64,000 nt of DNA from Bacteriovoracaceae bacterium (GTDB lineage: Bacteria; Bdellovibrionota; Bacteriovoracia; Bacteriovoracales; Bacteriovoracaceae): positions 78,467 through 142,466 of the forward strand of contig JAHDBN010000005.1 in the NCBI GenBank assembly GCA_020630335.1, written 5' to 3'. Position 1 is the stretch's first letter, and each line of letters starts with the position of its first letter. Both the position numbers and the translations under genes were made by a program. Positions 9,747 through 17,369 of this stretch are shown here, piece after piece. The notes beneath the pieces were generated by a model. That model did not search any database. It saw only the letters and a list, made by a program, of their open reading frames with translations, and was not told the DNA's origin.

Positions 9747-11627
9747 TCATGAAATATTTAGGTAAGTGTATCCTTTTAAAATCTCTTCATAAGTATCGAT
9801 ATACTTTACACCTTTTCTAGGAGTGATCTCTCCTTTTTTCACTTTGGCATCAATTGATCTTTTATAGTTAAAGGCCATATTTTCTGGATTATATTGCATA
9901 GTTGAAAGAATTTGCTCTGATTGATTTCCTTTAATTATTTCTTCTAAATAGAAATTTCCAGGTTCATTAGAATCATAAAAGACATGAACTTCATTTAGTC
10001 TTCCAAAAAGATTATGCATATCACCCATGATATCTTGGTAAGCACCAGTCATAAAAAAAGCTATAGGGTAGTCATCCTCTGGTTTTGCCTTGTGTAATCT
10101 TAAGAACTTTCTTTTGCCTGTCGGGCTAAGATATTGAGAAACTTTCCCATCCGAATCACAGGTAATGTCATAGATCTTAACAACCTCACTAGGATATTCA
10201 TGATGTTTTGTGATAGGTGCAATTGGTAAGACTTGCTTTATGGCCCAAGAATCAGCAATGGATTGAAAGATTGAAAAGTTACAAATATATTGACTAACAG
10301 TTTGATCTAGAATTTCACTTTCAAAAGTTTCAAAGGTTGGATCTTTTATATCAAGTTCTTTAATCTTGAATAGTAGTTTCTTGAACAGATAATCTACCTC
10401 TGCTTTGTCATTTAACTTTGCTTTGTTTTCTAAAAATAATTGATATGTATCTTTTTTGATTCTTTTTGCATTAAAGAAAGTTTCAGCATAATTTTCTTCT
10501 TTTAAATTTTCTAAAAGCTTTTTAAAAAGCACAGTGTTTTGATGCTCACTTTGGAAATCATAAGGCTTTGTCCCGTTAGTATTTACTAGGTTAGTAACGA
10601 TGCAGGAATGTAAAGCAGTTAAATATCTCCCTGATTCTGAGATAATGTTAGGGTGAGAAACTTTAGCTTCATCGGCCGTTTCCTTGATGATTTTAATAAT
10701 TGTTTCAATATAATCACTAGTTTTGTAATTAATAGCTGTTTGAGAAATTCCAAGGACTCCCTCGTAATTAACCCCAAGGCCTCCGCCTATATCTATATAT
10801 TTTAACGGAACTCCCATATTGCTAAGAGATGTATAAATTCTCATTGCTTCTTTGGTTGCATTTTGCACTGATGTAATTGTGCTCACTTGAGATCCAATAT
10901 GAAAATGTAAAAGATTCAGGAGATGGAGCTTGTTTTGAGACTTTAAATCTTCACAGAGTTTTAAAATCTCATTAATATTGAGCCCAAACTTAGAGGTTTC
11001 TCCAGAGCTTTCTGCCCAAGGGCCAGAACCCTTGGAAGAAAGTTTTACCCTGAATCCCAAAATGGGCTCTATTTGCATCTCTTCAGATACATCTAGTATT
11101 GATTGTAATTCTTGATATTTCTCAATAACAATCGCTGTTTTTTTTCCAGCTTTGATATTGAGAAGAGTTGTTTTTATATAATCTTTATCTTTGAAACCAT
11201 TAAATATACAAATTGAATCAGGGTTAAGATTAAATTGCGAGACGGCCAGGGCTTCTGTTTTTGAACCGGCTTCTAAACCAATTGGGTGATCTGAAGATAT
11301 AATTTCTTCTACAACTTCTCTTAACTGATTTACTTTAATAGGATAAACACCTTGGTATTTTCCTTGATAATGATGTTTATCTATTAAAGTATTAAATGTT
11401 TGAAAAAGATCGTGAACTCTATGTTTTAAAATATCATGAAATCTTATAACTAAAGGAAAGCTAATTTTTGAAGCTTTAACTTCTTTTAGAATTTCTTCTA
11501 TTGAAATACTTCGTTGGTCTTTATAAGGCCTGGCACATATTGATCCTTTTTCATTAATTGAAAAATAATCATCACTCCATTCATGTATTCTGTATTCTTC
11601 TAATGAATTTTGAATATTCCAATTCAT
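9747..11627 (-). CDS. speA: biosynthetic arginine decarboxylase
   Basis: PLP-dependent decarboxylase that makes agmatine from arginine, the first step of one putrescine route. The alanine-racemase-type barrel is visible. The PLP lysine is Lys98 in YPIKVNQ; GLEAGSKTE, a glycine-rich GGGLGVNYEG phosphate-binding loop and the C-terminal CDSDGK motif with the catalytic cysteine follow. At 626 residues it is slightly shorter than the E. coli enzyme (about 658), but the inserted helical domain (residues 350-450) is kept. The ATG has no strong ribosome site. An agmatinase or agmatine deiminase gene is not seen nearby, so the rest of the pathway must lie elsewhere. Confidence 0.95.
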   Translation of the reverse strand: MNWNIQNSLEEYRIHEWSDDYFSINEKGSICARPYKDQRSISIEEILKEVKASKISFPLVIRFHDILKHRVHDLFQTFNTLIDKHHYQGKYQGVYPIKVNQLREVVEEIISSDHPIGLEAGSKTEALAVSQFNLNPDSICIFNGFKDKDYIKTTLLNIKAGKKTAIVIEKYQELQSILDVSEEMQIEPILGFRVKLSSKGSGPWAESSGETSKFGLNINEILKLCEDLKSQNKLHLLNLLHFHIGSQVSTITSVQNATKEAMRIYTSLSNMGVPLKYIDIGGGLGVNYEGVLGISQTAINYKTSDYIETIIKIIKETADEAKVSHPNIISESGRYLTALHSCIVTNLVNTNGTKPYDFQSEHQNTVLFKKLLENLKEENYAETFFNAKRIKKDTYQLFLENKAKLNDKAEVDYLFKKLLFKIKELDIKDPTFETFESEILDQTVSQYICNFSIFQSIADSWAIKQVLPIAPITKHHEYPSEVVKIYDITCDSDGKVSQYLSPTGKRKFLRLHKAKPEDDYPIAFFMTGAYQDIMGDMHNLFGRLNEVHVFYDSNEPGNFYLEEIIKGNQSEQILSTMQYNPENMAFNYKRSIDAKVKKGEITPRKGVKYIDTYEEILKGYTYLNIS

Positions 11628-11744
11628 AAATACAGAAAATCATATATGCGAATTAAATGCTAATAAATTGTAACAGGTAAGAAAAAATTACATTAAAATA
11701 CTAATTCTCTAGATAAAAACTGGCAACTAGACTATGAATCTAAT

Positions 11745-12779
11745 GTGAAGTTCTTTTTACTTTTATTTTCTCTTAACTCGTTTGCTTGTTTTAAAACAGT
11801 ATTAAATAGATGTAAATCAGACGGATCATTGCATTCTATAAGTAAAGATAGACAAATAAAGAGATATGTTAATACTGACTTTAAGCAAGAAAATCTTCTA
11901 AAAGTAACGTCCTCTCTTTCAGCAAAAGACTTAGTCCGCAGGTATAAGGAAGGAGAAGTATTTAATAAAAATATTAAGATTTGTCAGAGCAAAAAAATAG
12001 CAAGAAATTGTTATAAATTTGCATTGAGAGTAATGATTCAATCTTTGTACAAACAAAAGCTTGTTGATGAATTAAGTGTGTTGCTTTTTTACAATGATTT
12101 GATTGTAGAGAAAAAAGATAGACTTTCATTGCCAGATTTGAAAAGTTATAGCTCGAAAGTTAGGGCGCTTAATAAAAAAAACAAACAAGTTAGCAAGAAC
12201 ACTTGTTTCTCATGCTCTATAAAGGGATATAAAGTAGGAAAAATAAAAGGTTTAAACCTTGATGAATATGTAATGTTGAAATATAGCTATTTACAGCTTG
12301 CGGTTCTAAATAAAACACTTGTCAACTATTCGAAAAGAATTACATCTTTAAAAGCAGGCTTCTTTTTTGACTATGAGAATGACGGTGAGTTTGATGAAGT
12401 TATTGAGCTCGATCCGTCTGAAGCGACAAGGCTGTCTATTAAATTGTTACGATTAGAGCTAGAAAAGTTGTCTTATAAAGGTGAGATTTTAAATGGAGTA
12501 AAAGTTAATACTCTAGAGTTATTGGCTGTTTCTTCTAATTTCATGAATCTTGATGAAGAAATTTTGAAGGAAATCTTTTCTGGACCATATTTAAAAGATA
12601 AAAGAAAACCAATTTGGAAGAAAGTTTTGTCTGTTACAAGAAGAATAGGAGAGTCAGTTCTTTTAATTATTCCAGGAGTGAATGTGTATGCAGCACTGCC
12701 TATTGTATTGCTAAATGCTTACGAAGATTTTAGAAAGGAGCAAAATGAAAATAGTGATTTGCATATTGTTACTTTTTAG
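11745..12779 (+). CDS. exported protein of unknown function
   Basis: A 344-residue protein with a short signal peptide (MKFFLLLFSLNSFA). It is rich in Lys and Leu with several cysteines (a CFSC motif near residue 152). A D-x-E-N-D-G-E-F-D acidic loop near 205 looks as if it could bind calcium, although it is not a full EF-hand. A hydrophobic stretch near the C terminus (VLLIIPGVNVYAALPIVLL) could anchor it in a membrane. The gene overlaps the following metalloprotease gene by 35 bases, implying translational coupling, so the two products probably act together. No family recognised. Confidence 0.7.
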   Translation: MKFFLLLFSLNSFACFKTVLNRCKSDGSLHSISKDRQIKRYVNTDFKQENLLKVTSSLSAKDLVRRYKEGEVFNKNIKICQSKKIARNCYKFALRVMIQSLYKQKLVDELSVLLFYNDLIVEKKDRLSLPDLKSYSSKVRALNKKNKQVSKNTCFSCSIKGYKVGKIKGLNLDEYVMLKYSYLQLAVLNKTLVNYSKRITSLKAGFFFDYENDGEFDEVIELDPSEATRLSIKLLRLELEKLSYKGEILNGVKVNTLELLAVSSNFMNLDEEILKEIFSGPYLKDKRKPIWKKVLSVTRRIGESVLLIIPGVNVYAALPIVLLNAYEDFRKEQNENSDLHIVTF

Positions 12780-13935
12780 TTCTTTACTCTTCTCTGAAGA
12801 AGTTGGTTGTATTGCGTATACGAGAAATTCAAAAGATAAACTCAGAAAGACTGCGGTAAGTGTTAATGTTCTCAACAAAGAAAACGGTTTTGAAAGTAAA
12901 TTCTTTAGTATACGAAATAAGACCGAAGATAAAGCTATTAAGTTTGAATCATCAATGTCGCTAAGAGCCTGCACAGCATTTTATCACTTAGAGCAAGCTC
13001 GTAGATTTTTTTCAAATAACTTTTCCTTAAATCCATTTAAAGAAAAAAAACAAATAGTAATACGACTGGAAATGGATCAGGCTTTTGATGATTCGGTTCA
13101 TTTTCTCCCAGAAAAGTTTGGAAAGGTTTATAATAACGCTATTACTATTCCACCAAGTGCAAAAATGAAGCTAGATGAAGTGAATCCTTGGGGATATGAA
13201 ATATGGTTTGCTCCTAAGAAAGAAATTAAATTAAAGTCTTCATTTGAAGAGAGTTCAGGTGTACTTGCCTCAAAAAGCGTAGTTGGAAATTTAGTCTTTT
13301 CTGTAGCTGAGAAAGAGTTAACTATTATGATGCAAGACTTTGCTCGAGGACAAGTATGGAATCAATTCACAAGAGAGTACTACTTTCAGAGTTTGCTTTT
13401 TTCAGTAGGTGTAACCGCACTTGTTCCAAACTTAATGAATTGGAGCAGTAAACTAGTTAAGAAAAAAATTTTTCTTGACTCAGGATTAATTCCAGAAGTT
13501 ATTTATCATGAGTATGCGCACTTTGCTCTTTCCGATCTCATTAATATAGGACATAGTTCACCAGTCGGTGAAAGTGTTGCAAACTACTTCGCTTCTAAAA
13601 TCTCTGGAAGAAATAATATTTTAAAAAACTCTAAGCCTTTTATGAAAGGTTTAGTGAAAATAGATGGAAAGAAATTAAAAAAATATAAATACATTTATGA
13701 TAACTCTAAATATGCTCAAGCTGATTTTGGTTTTAAATTTCTACATGCACTGAACAGAGAGTTGGGACAAAACTTTGATACATTGCTTATTAAATCTTTG
13801 GAATATCTAGATAAAAGAAAACCTCTAGTGATTAAGAATAATCTTGTGCCTGCATTACAACAGTCTATTTCCGATCACTCTCATGGGTTGAATCATTTTA
13901 AATATCTTAACGTGCTGCAAGAAGCAGGAATCTAG
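12745..13935 (+). CDS. secreted HEXXH metalloprotease-like protein
   Basis: A 396-residue exported protein. The frame is open ten codons further upstream, but GAAAGGAG sits right before the ATG at 12745 and this start gives a clean signal peptide (MKIVICILLLFSSLLFS). YHEYAHFALSD provides His255, Glu256 and His259. The following PVGESVANYFAS supplies Glu276 as a likely third zinc ligand, again a gluzincin arrangement. A hydrophobic region at about 213-230 may contact a membrane. It is coupled by overlap to the unknown upstream gene. The substrate is unknown. This is the second HEXXH protein in the first 14 kb; the two share no other evident similarity. Confidence 0.72.
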   Translation: MKIVICILLLFSSLLFSEEVGCIAYTRNSKDKLRKTAVSVNVLNKENGFESKFFSIRNKTEDKAIKFESSMSLRACTAFYHLEQARRFFSNNFSLNPFKEKKQIVIRLEMDQAFDDSVHFLPEKFGKVYNNAITIPPSAKMKLDEVNPWGYEIWFAPKKEIKLKSSFEESSGVLASKSVVGNLVFSVAEKELTIMMQDFARGQVWNQFTREYYFQSLLFSVGVTALVPNLMNWSSKLVKKKIFLDSGLIPEVIYHEYAHFALSDLINIGHSSPVGESVANYFASKISGRNNILKNSKPFMKGLVKIDGKKLKKYKYIYDNSKYAQADFGFKFLHALNRELGQNFDTLLIKSLEYLDKRKPLVIKNNLVPALQQSISDHSHGLNHFKYLNVLQEAGI

Positions 13936-14098
13936 ATTAGAGGTGCAAAAAGGCACCAATGGTGTCATACAAGTGGTGCTGTTCAATAAAAAATAATTAG
14001 TCGAGAAAGTTTTAGTCCTCCCATTTTCCCGAGCATCTTGGTCCGCTAATTGCATTAGCTCTAAACAAATCCAAACATACATCATTTAGGAGGTTTTT

Positions 14099-15022
14099 GT
14101 GAGGAGTCAAATCGCGCGACTTTTAGTGGTCGTTTTTCTATTTTCCAATGTTGGTTTTGCTGTCGATACAACAGACAAGGCAGAGCTTCTATCAAGTCTT
14201 TATAAGGACTTGAAAAGAAGAGTATTAGTTCAAAAGGAAGAGCCCCAAAAGGCCTTAAATCACTTCGCAACTTCTTTGGGGGCGCATTCGATTACCCTAG
14301 AAGATCTTGAAAATTATGTTTTAGAAAATTCTTCGGTTAGTGAGTATTTAAAATTTAAAGAGCAAGTAGCATTACTAAAAGATGAATTTGAAAGTATAGA
14401 AGAATTAGATGAAGAGAGTTTAGCTTTTGTGAGTGAATTATTTTCTTCAAGTTTAACTAAAAAAGGATCTAACTTTATAGGTTGTCCATCAAGTATAATT
14501 GTGGGCTCTACTCTTTTAATTACAACGGTAACTTTATTGATTACGTCTATTATACAGATGACTAGTCCTGAAATCTTCACTAGATATTCTCAAGAAGGTT
14601 TCTCATCTTGGGAAGAGTTCAGAAAAGATGAAATAAAAAAGCATGACAATAATATAAATAATCTTAATTCAGAAATAGATGGATATCAGACAACTATAGT
14701 TGATAATCAAATAATTATTGCAAGCTTAGAGTCAGACTTAGCTGCTGGAGGCTTATCAGCGAGTGAAGCAAATGAATTATCACAACTCATAAGAGATCAT
14801 CGGTTCCAAGTTACAGATGCAGAAGCTTTAATCAAGGAAGTTCAAGTTGATATTGACTACTATGAGGCTTCTCATAGTGCTTTGATTGAAAGAACTCATG
14901 AATGGGAAGTGATTGACTCTCAGACAATAGAAGATAAAAAGCAGAGCGGAAAAGTTCTTATGGGAGGAGCTGTTGCTTCAGGAATACTGTCAACCTTGTT
15001 TTTCACAAATTCAAATTGCTAG
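14099..15022 (+). CDS. tandem paralog 1: exported coiled-coil membrane protein
   Basis: A 307-residue protein starting at GTG, five bases after a TAGGAGG site. Order of parts: signal peptide (1-21); helical domain with an LYKDL segment; the motif GSNFIGC (about 124-130) directly before a transmembrane segment (IIVGSTLLITTVTLLITSII); a long coiled coil (about 175-280); a second hydrophobic segment; and the terminal residues NSNC. The cysteine before the first membrane segment and the one after the last would face the same, probably periplasmic, side. The next gene encodes a diverged copy with the same plan. No known family is recognised; the two likely form a hetero-oligomer. Confidence 0.7.
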   Translation: MRSQIARLLVVVFLFSNVGFAVDTTDKAELLSSLYKDLKRRVLVQKEEPQKALNHFATSLGAHSITLEDLENYVLENSSVSEYLKFKEQVALLKDEFESIEELDEESLAFVSELFSSSLTKKGSNFIGCPSSIIVGSTLLITTVTLLITSIIQMTSPEIFTRYSQEGFSSWEEFRKDEIKKHDNNINNLNSEIDGYQTTIVDNQIIIASLESDLAAGGLSASEANELSQLIRDHRFQVTDAEALIKEVQVDIDYYEASHSALIERTHEWEVIDSQTIEDKKQSGKVLMGGAVASGILSTLFFTNSNC

Positions 15023-15031
15023 GAGATTAAA

Positions 15032-15928
15032 ATGAAACTAATAAAATTATTAATTATTATGTTGTTTTCAAATGGTTTATTTGCAGAAGTCAAATACAAA
15101 TCAGTTGAAGAAATTGTAAAGAACTATAAAAAAGCTATTTTTTTAGATCAAAAAGAGTTAAATGAGTCATCAAGTGAACTCACAGAATCTCTTATCAAAA
15201 ACAAAATAACTCTAACTGAACTAAGTGCTTACGTTAGAGATAACGCGAGTTTAGCTCAATACTTAAAATTTAATGAAATAATAGAGTTAACAGTAGATGA
15301 ATTGTCTGTGAGTAGTTCACTTGAGCCAGAGTTTATATCAGAAGTTTTAGAAAATGCACTAATGTCCACTGAAGCAACAGGCTCTAATTTTATTTCTTGT
15401 ACAACAGGAAGAGCTATTGGAATTCCTCTGATTATATCCAGCGTAGTACTAAGTATTACATCGATGGCCTTGTCTACAATTTCGAAAGGAAAAATTAGAG
15501 AAAATTTTCATGGAGCAAAAGCTAGAGATACAGAGAAACATTTAAACAATATTGCAGACCTTGAGTTTGAAAAAGTGACTTATGAGTCAGATATTATTTA
15601 TTACAATGATGAAATTGATGAGTTAGAGAGAAGGATCAGTAGTGGTGTATATACTGTAGAAGAAGTAGAAGGTTTTCAAACTCTCATTCAAGGTTATAAC
15701 GAAAAGATTTTAGATGCGAATCAGCTTATTAACGGTGTTAATGATGATATTAGTTATTATCATAATGCATTCAGTAAAGCAGAGAGAGAAAGAATTCAAG
15801 ATGAAAAAAATATGTTGATCGCGGCAGATAAGAAAATTAAAGCTGGAAAAATTTTAGCCATACCTGCGGCAATAACAGGTGTAGCAGGAAGTGTAATTTT
15901 ATCTATTGGAAATCAAGATTGTAATTAG
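15032..15928 (+). CDS. tandem paralog 2: exported coiled-coil membrane protein
   Basis: A 298-residue paralog of the preceding gene, 9 bases downstream. It repeats the same architecture: signal peptide (MKLIKLLIIMLFSNGLFA), helical domain with a conserved YLKF segment, the GSNFISC motif, a membrane segment (IPLIISSVVLSITSMALS), a long acidic coiled coil with tyrosine-rich turns, a C-terminal hydrophobic segment, and a cysteine one residue from the end (DCN). Conservation of the two Cys positions in both copies supports a structural disulfide. An AGGAG site precedes the ATG. Gene duplication with divergence is clear; the function is unknown. Confidence 0.7.
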   Translation: MKLIKLLIIMLFSNGLFAEVKYKSVEEIVKNYKKAIFLDQKELNESSSELTESLIKNKITLTELSAYVRDNASLAQYLKFNEIIELTVDELSVSSSLEPEFISEVLENALMSTEATGSNFISCTTGRAIGIPLIISSVVLSITSMALSTISKGKIRENFHGAKARDTEKHLNNIADLEFEKVTYESDIIYYNDEIDELERRISSGVYTVEEVEGFQTLIQGYNEKILDANQLINGVNDDISYYHNAFSKAERERIQDEKNMLIAADKKIKAGKILAIPAAITGVAGSVILSIGNQDCN

Positions 15929-15937
15929 GAGATTATT

Positions 15938-17080
15938 ATGAAAGTTATATTGTTAATGTTTATTTTTTTAGCTTCTGAAGTCTATGCTCAGCGGAATAGG
16001 CCTTCCTCAGGTAGAACATCTTCAAGAAGTGGTACTTCGTCATCTTCATCAGGTTCATCTAGTTCTACGGTGAGTTCAGGGAGTTATAGTTCTTCAAGTT
16101 CTTCGAGTTCATCGTCTAGCGGGGGATCATCTGATTATTCTGGTGGAGGAAGTTATGGTGGAAGTAGTTATTATTCTCCTGAAGAATATACAGACAGAGC
16201 AAGACAAAGATTGAGGGGACGAAATACAGCGCCTATTCTTAAGAAAAGGTTTCAGGAAAAAAGATTGGTTAGATCTGGAAGTATTGGTGGTATGAGAGAT
16301 TATCATAATGGGTATTATAGAAGAAGATCACATGTCGTGTATTCAGGTGGTGGATGTTTTAGTTCTGTGAATTATTCATCTATTTATATGTATCAATCTA
16401 CCTTGAGTAGTGCTTATTATTATAATTCTTGGGTGATGGAGCCTACACTTTTTTACTACTCTCCAGGTTTTCATTGCGTGAATGGATATCCTTATTATAT
16501 TGATAGTGGATACCAGCATAGATACTCAGAGATTGATCTTTGTAATTACGAACTGGTAGATCTTGATGATAAAACAGTCGTGAAGACCTATCACTCCCAA
16601 TCATGTAAAGTTGGCTTTGATAGTTGTGCTGCGAAAAGAGATCAGTTGAATTCAACGAAGTATGCTCATCGATACGCTTGTTTAGAAAAAGCGGATGATG
16701 CGATTTCAATAGTAAAAACCAATAAAATTCCAAGTTTGATTAATGGTTTATCAGAATCAGAAATCGCCGAAACTAAATTATTTCTTGAAATGAATGATGA
16801 TAAAACGCTCTACAATATGGCTAGTGATGAGGGAATTAGGAGATGTAAAATCGTAAAAGCTAAAAAAAATCAGCATAAGTGTAACTACTTAGTTACAGTG
16901 GGTGATAAAATATATCCATTGGGGAATGGAACAGTGTGCTCGAACTCTAAAAAAACTAAAATATCTAGTTATGGTTGTAATTTTTCATCTCAACGGAAAA
17001 ACGCCGTTTGCTTATTATCTTTAGCAATAGCAGAAGGATATTGTTCCAAATCAGCTGAAATTCTAAGTAAATATTATTAA
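15938..17080 (+). CDS. Ser/Gly-rich secreted protein, third gene of the tandem-paralog unit
   Basis: A 380-residue secreted protein (signal peptide ends VYA before Q18). Residues 20-80 are almost wholly Ser, Gly, Arg and Tyr, a flexible and possibly surface-exposed linker. A Tyr-rich zone (about 120-185) follows, then a cysteine-rich C-terminal half with about a dozen cysteines (CNYEL, SCKVGFDSCAA, CKIV, CNYLVTV, CSNS, GCNF). The cysteine content suggests a disulfide-bonded extracellular domain. It follows the two coiled-coil paralogs after 9 bases with an AGGAG site and ends at a strong terminator, so the three genes form one operon. Function unknown. Confidence 0.7.
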   Translation: MKVILLMFIFLASEVYAQRNRPSSGRTSSRSGTSSSSSGSSSSTVSSGSYSSSSSSSSSSSGGSSDYSGGGSYGGSSYYSPEEYTDRARQRLRGRNTAPILKKRFQEKRLVRSGSIGGMRDYHNGYYRRRSHVVYSGGGCFSSVNYSSIYMYQSTLSSAYYYNSWVMEPTLFYYSPGFHCVNGYPYYIDSGYQHRYSEIDLCNYELVDLDDKTVVKTYHSQSCKVGFDSCAAKRDQLNSTKYAHRYACLEKADDAISIVKTNKIPSLINGLSESEIAETKLFLEMNDDKTLYNMASDEGIRRCKIVKAKKNQHKCNYLVTVGDKIYPLGNGTVCSNSKKTKISSYGCNFSSQRKNAVCLLSLAIAEGYCSKSAEILSKYY

Positions 17081-17085
17081 TATTT

Positions 17086-17122
17086 AAGTCACAGAGAAGA
17101 TTCACTCTTTTCTGTGACTTTT
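17086..17122 (+). terminator. intrinsic terminator of the tandem-paralog operon
   Basis: A hairpin with about 15 bp (10 perfect outer pairs, 17086-17095 with 17111-17120, core AGTCACAGA/TCTGTGACT, plus an inner stem with one G-T pair) and a 5-base loop. It is followed by TTAATAAAAA. It lies six bases after the stop of the Ser-rich gene. Confidence 0.85.
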
Positions 17123-17303
17123 AATAAAAACTTAGCTTTGAGATTAAAGTGCCAAAAAAAAAAGTAGCTCTGTACTCAAAAACCATTTTCTTTGTTCGAA
17201 TAAACTCAAATAAATTATTTTCTGAAAATCAAATTAATTCAAAGAGTTAGCTTTCAACTTTAACCAATAAGTGGATATAAAGAAAAGAATTCTTGAAACT
17301 TTT

Positions 17304-17333
17304 GCTAGGCTATAAAGGTATTTTCTGCCTAGC
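17304..17333. repeat. 7-bp dyad spanning the FliA promoter
   Basis: GCTAGGC (17304-17310) and its exact reverse complement GCCTAGC (17327-17333) flank a 16-base centre. The left arm lies just upstream of the TAAA element and the right arm overlaps the first two bases of GCCGATAA. It could be an operator for a dimeric regulator or a chance palindrome. Confidence 0.5.
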
Positions 17334-17339
17334 CGATAA
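17313..17339 (+). promoter_or_regulatory. sigma-28 (FliA)-type promoter
   Basis: TAAA at 17313-17316, a 15-base spacer, then GCCGATAA at 17332-17339: an exact match to the classical FliA consensus (TAAA-N15-GCCGATAA). Transcription would start at about 17345-17348, leaving a leader of about 22-25 bases before the ATG at 17370, which has an AGGAGA ribosome site. The match in sequence, spacing and position is convincing although untested. Confidence 0.8.
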
Positions 17340-17369
17340 ATGTTGTGAATGGCAGTCATAGGAGACATT

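Noticed and set aside
13936-14098. Short GGTGC...GCACC and GGCACC...GGTGTC dyads after the second metalloprotease gene
   Set aside because: Stems of only five or six pairs with no T run; they may be a weak terminator but cannot be supported.
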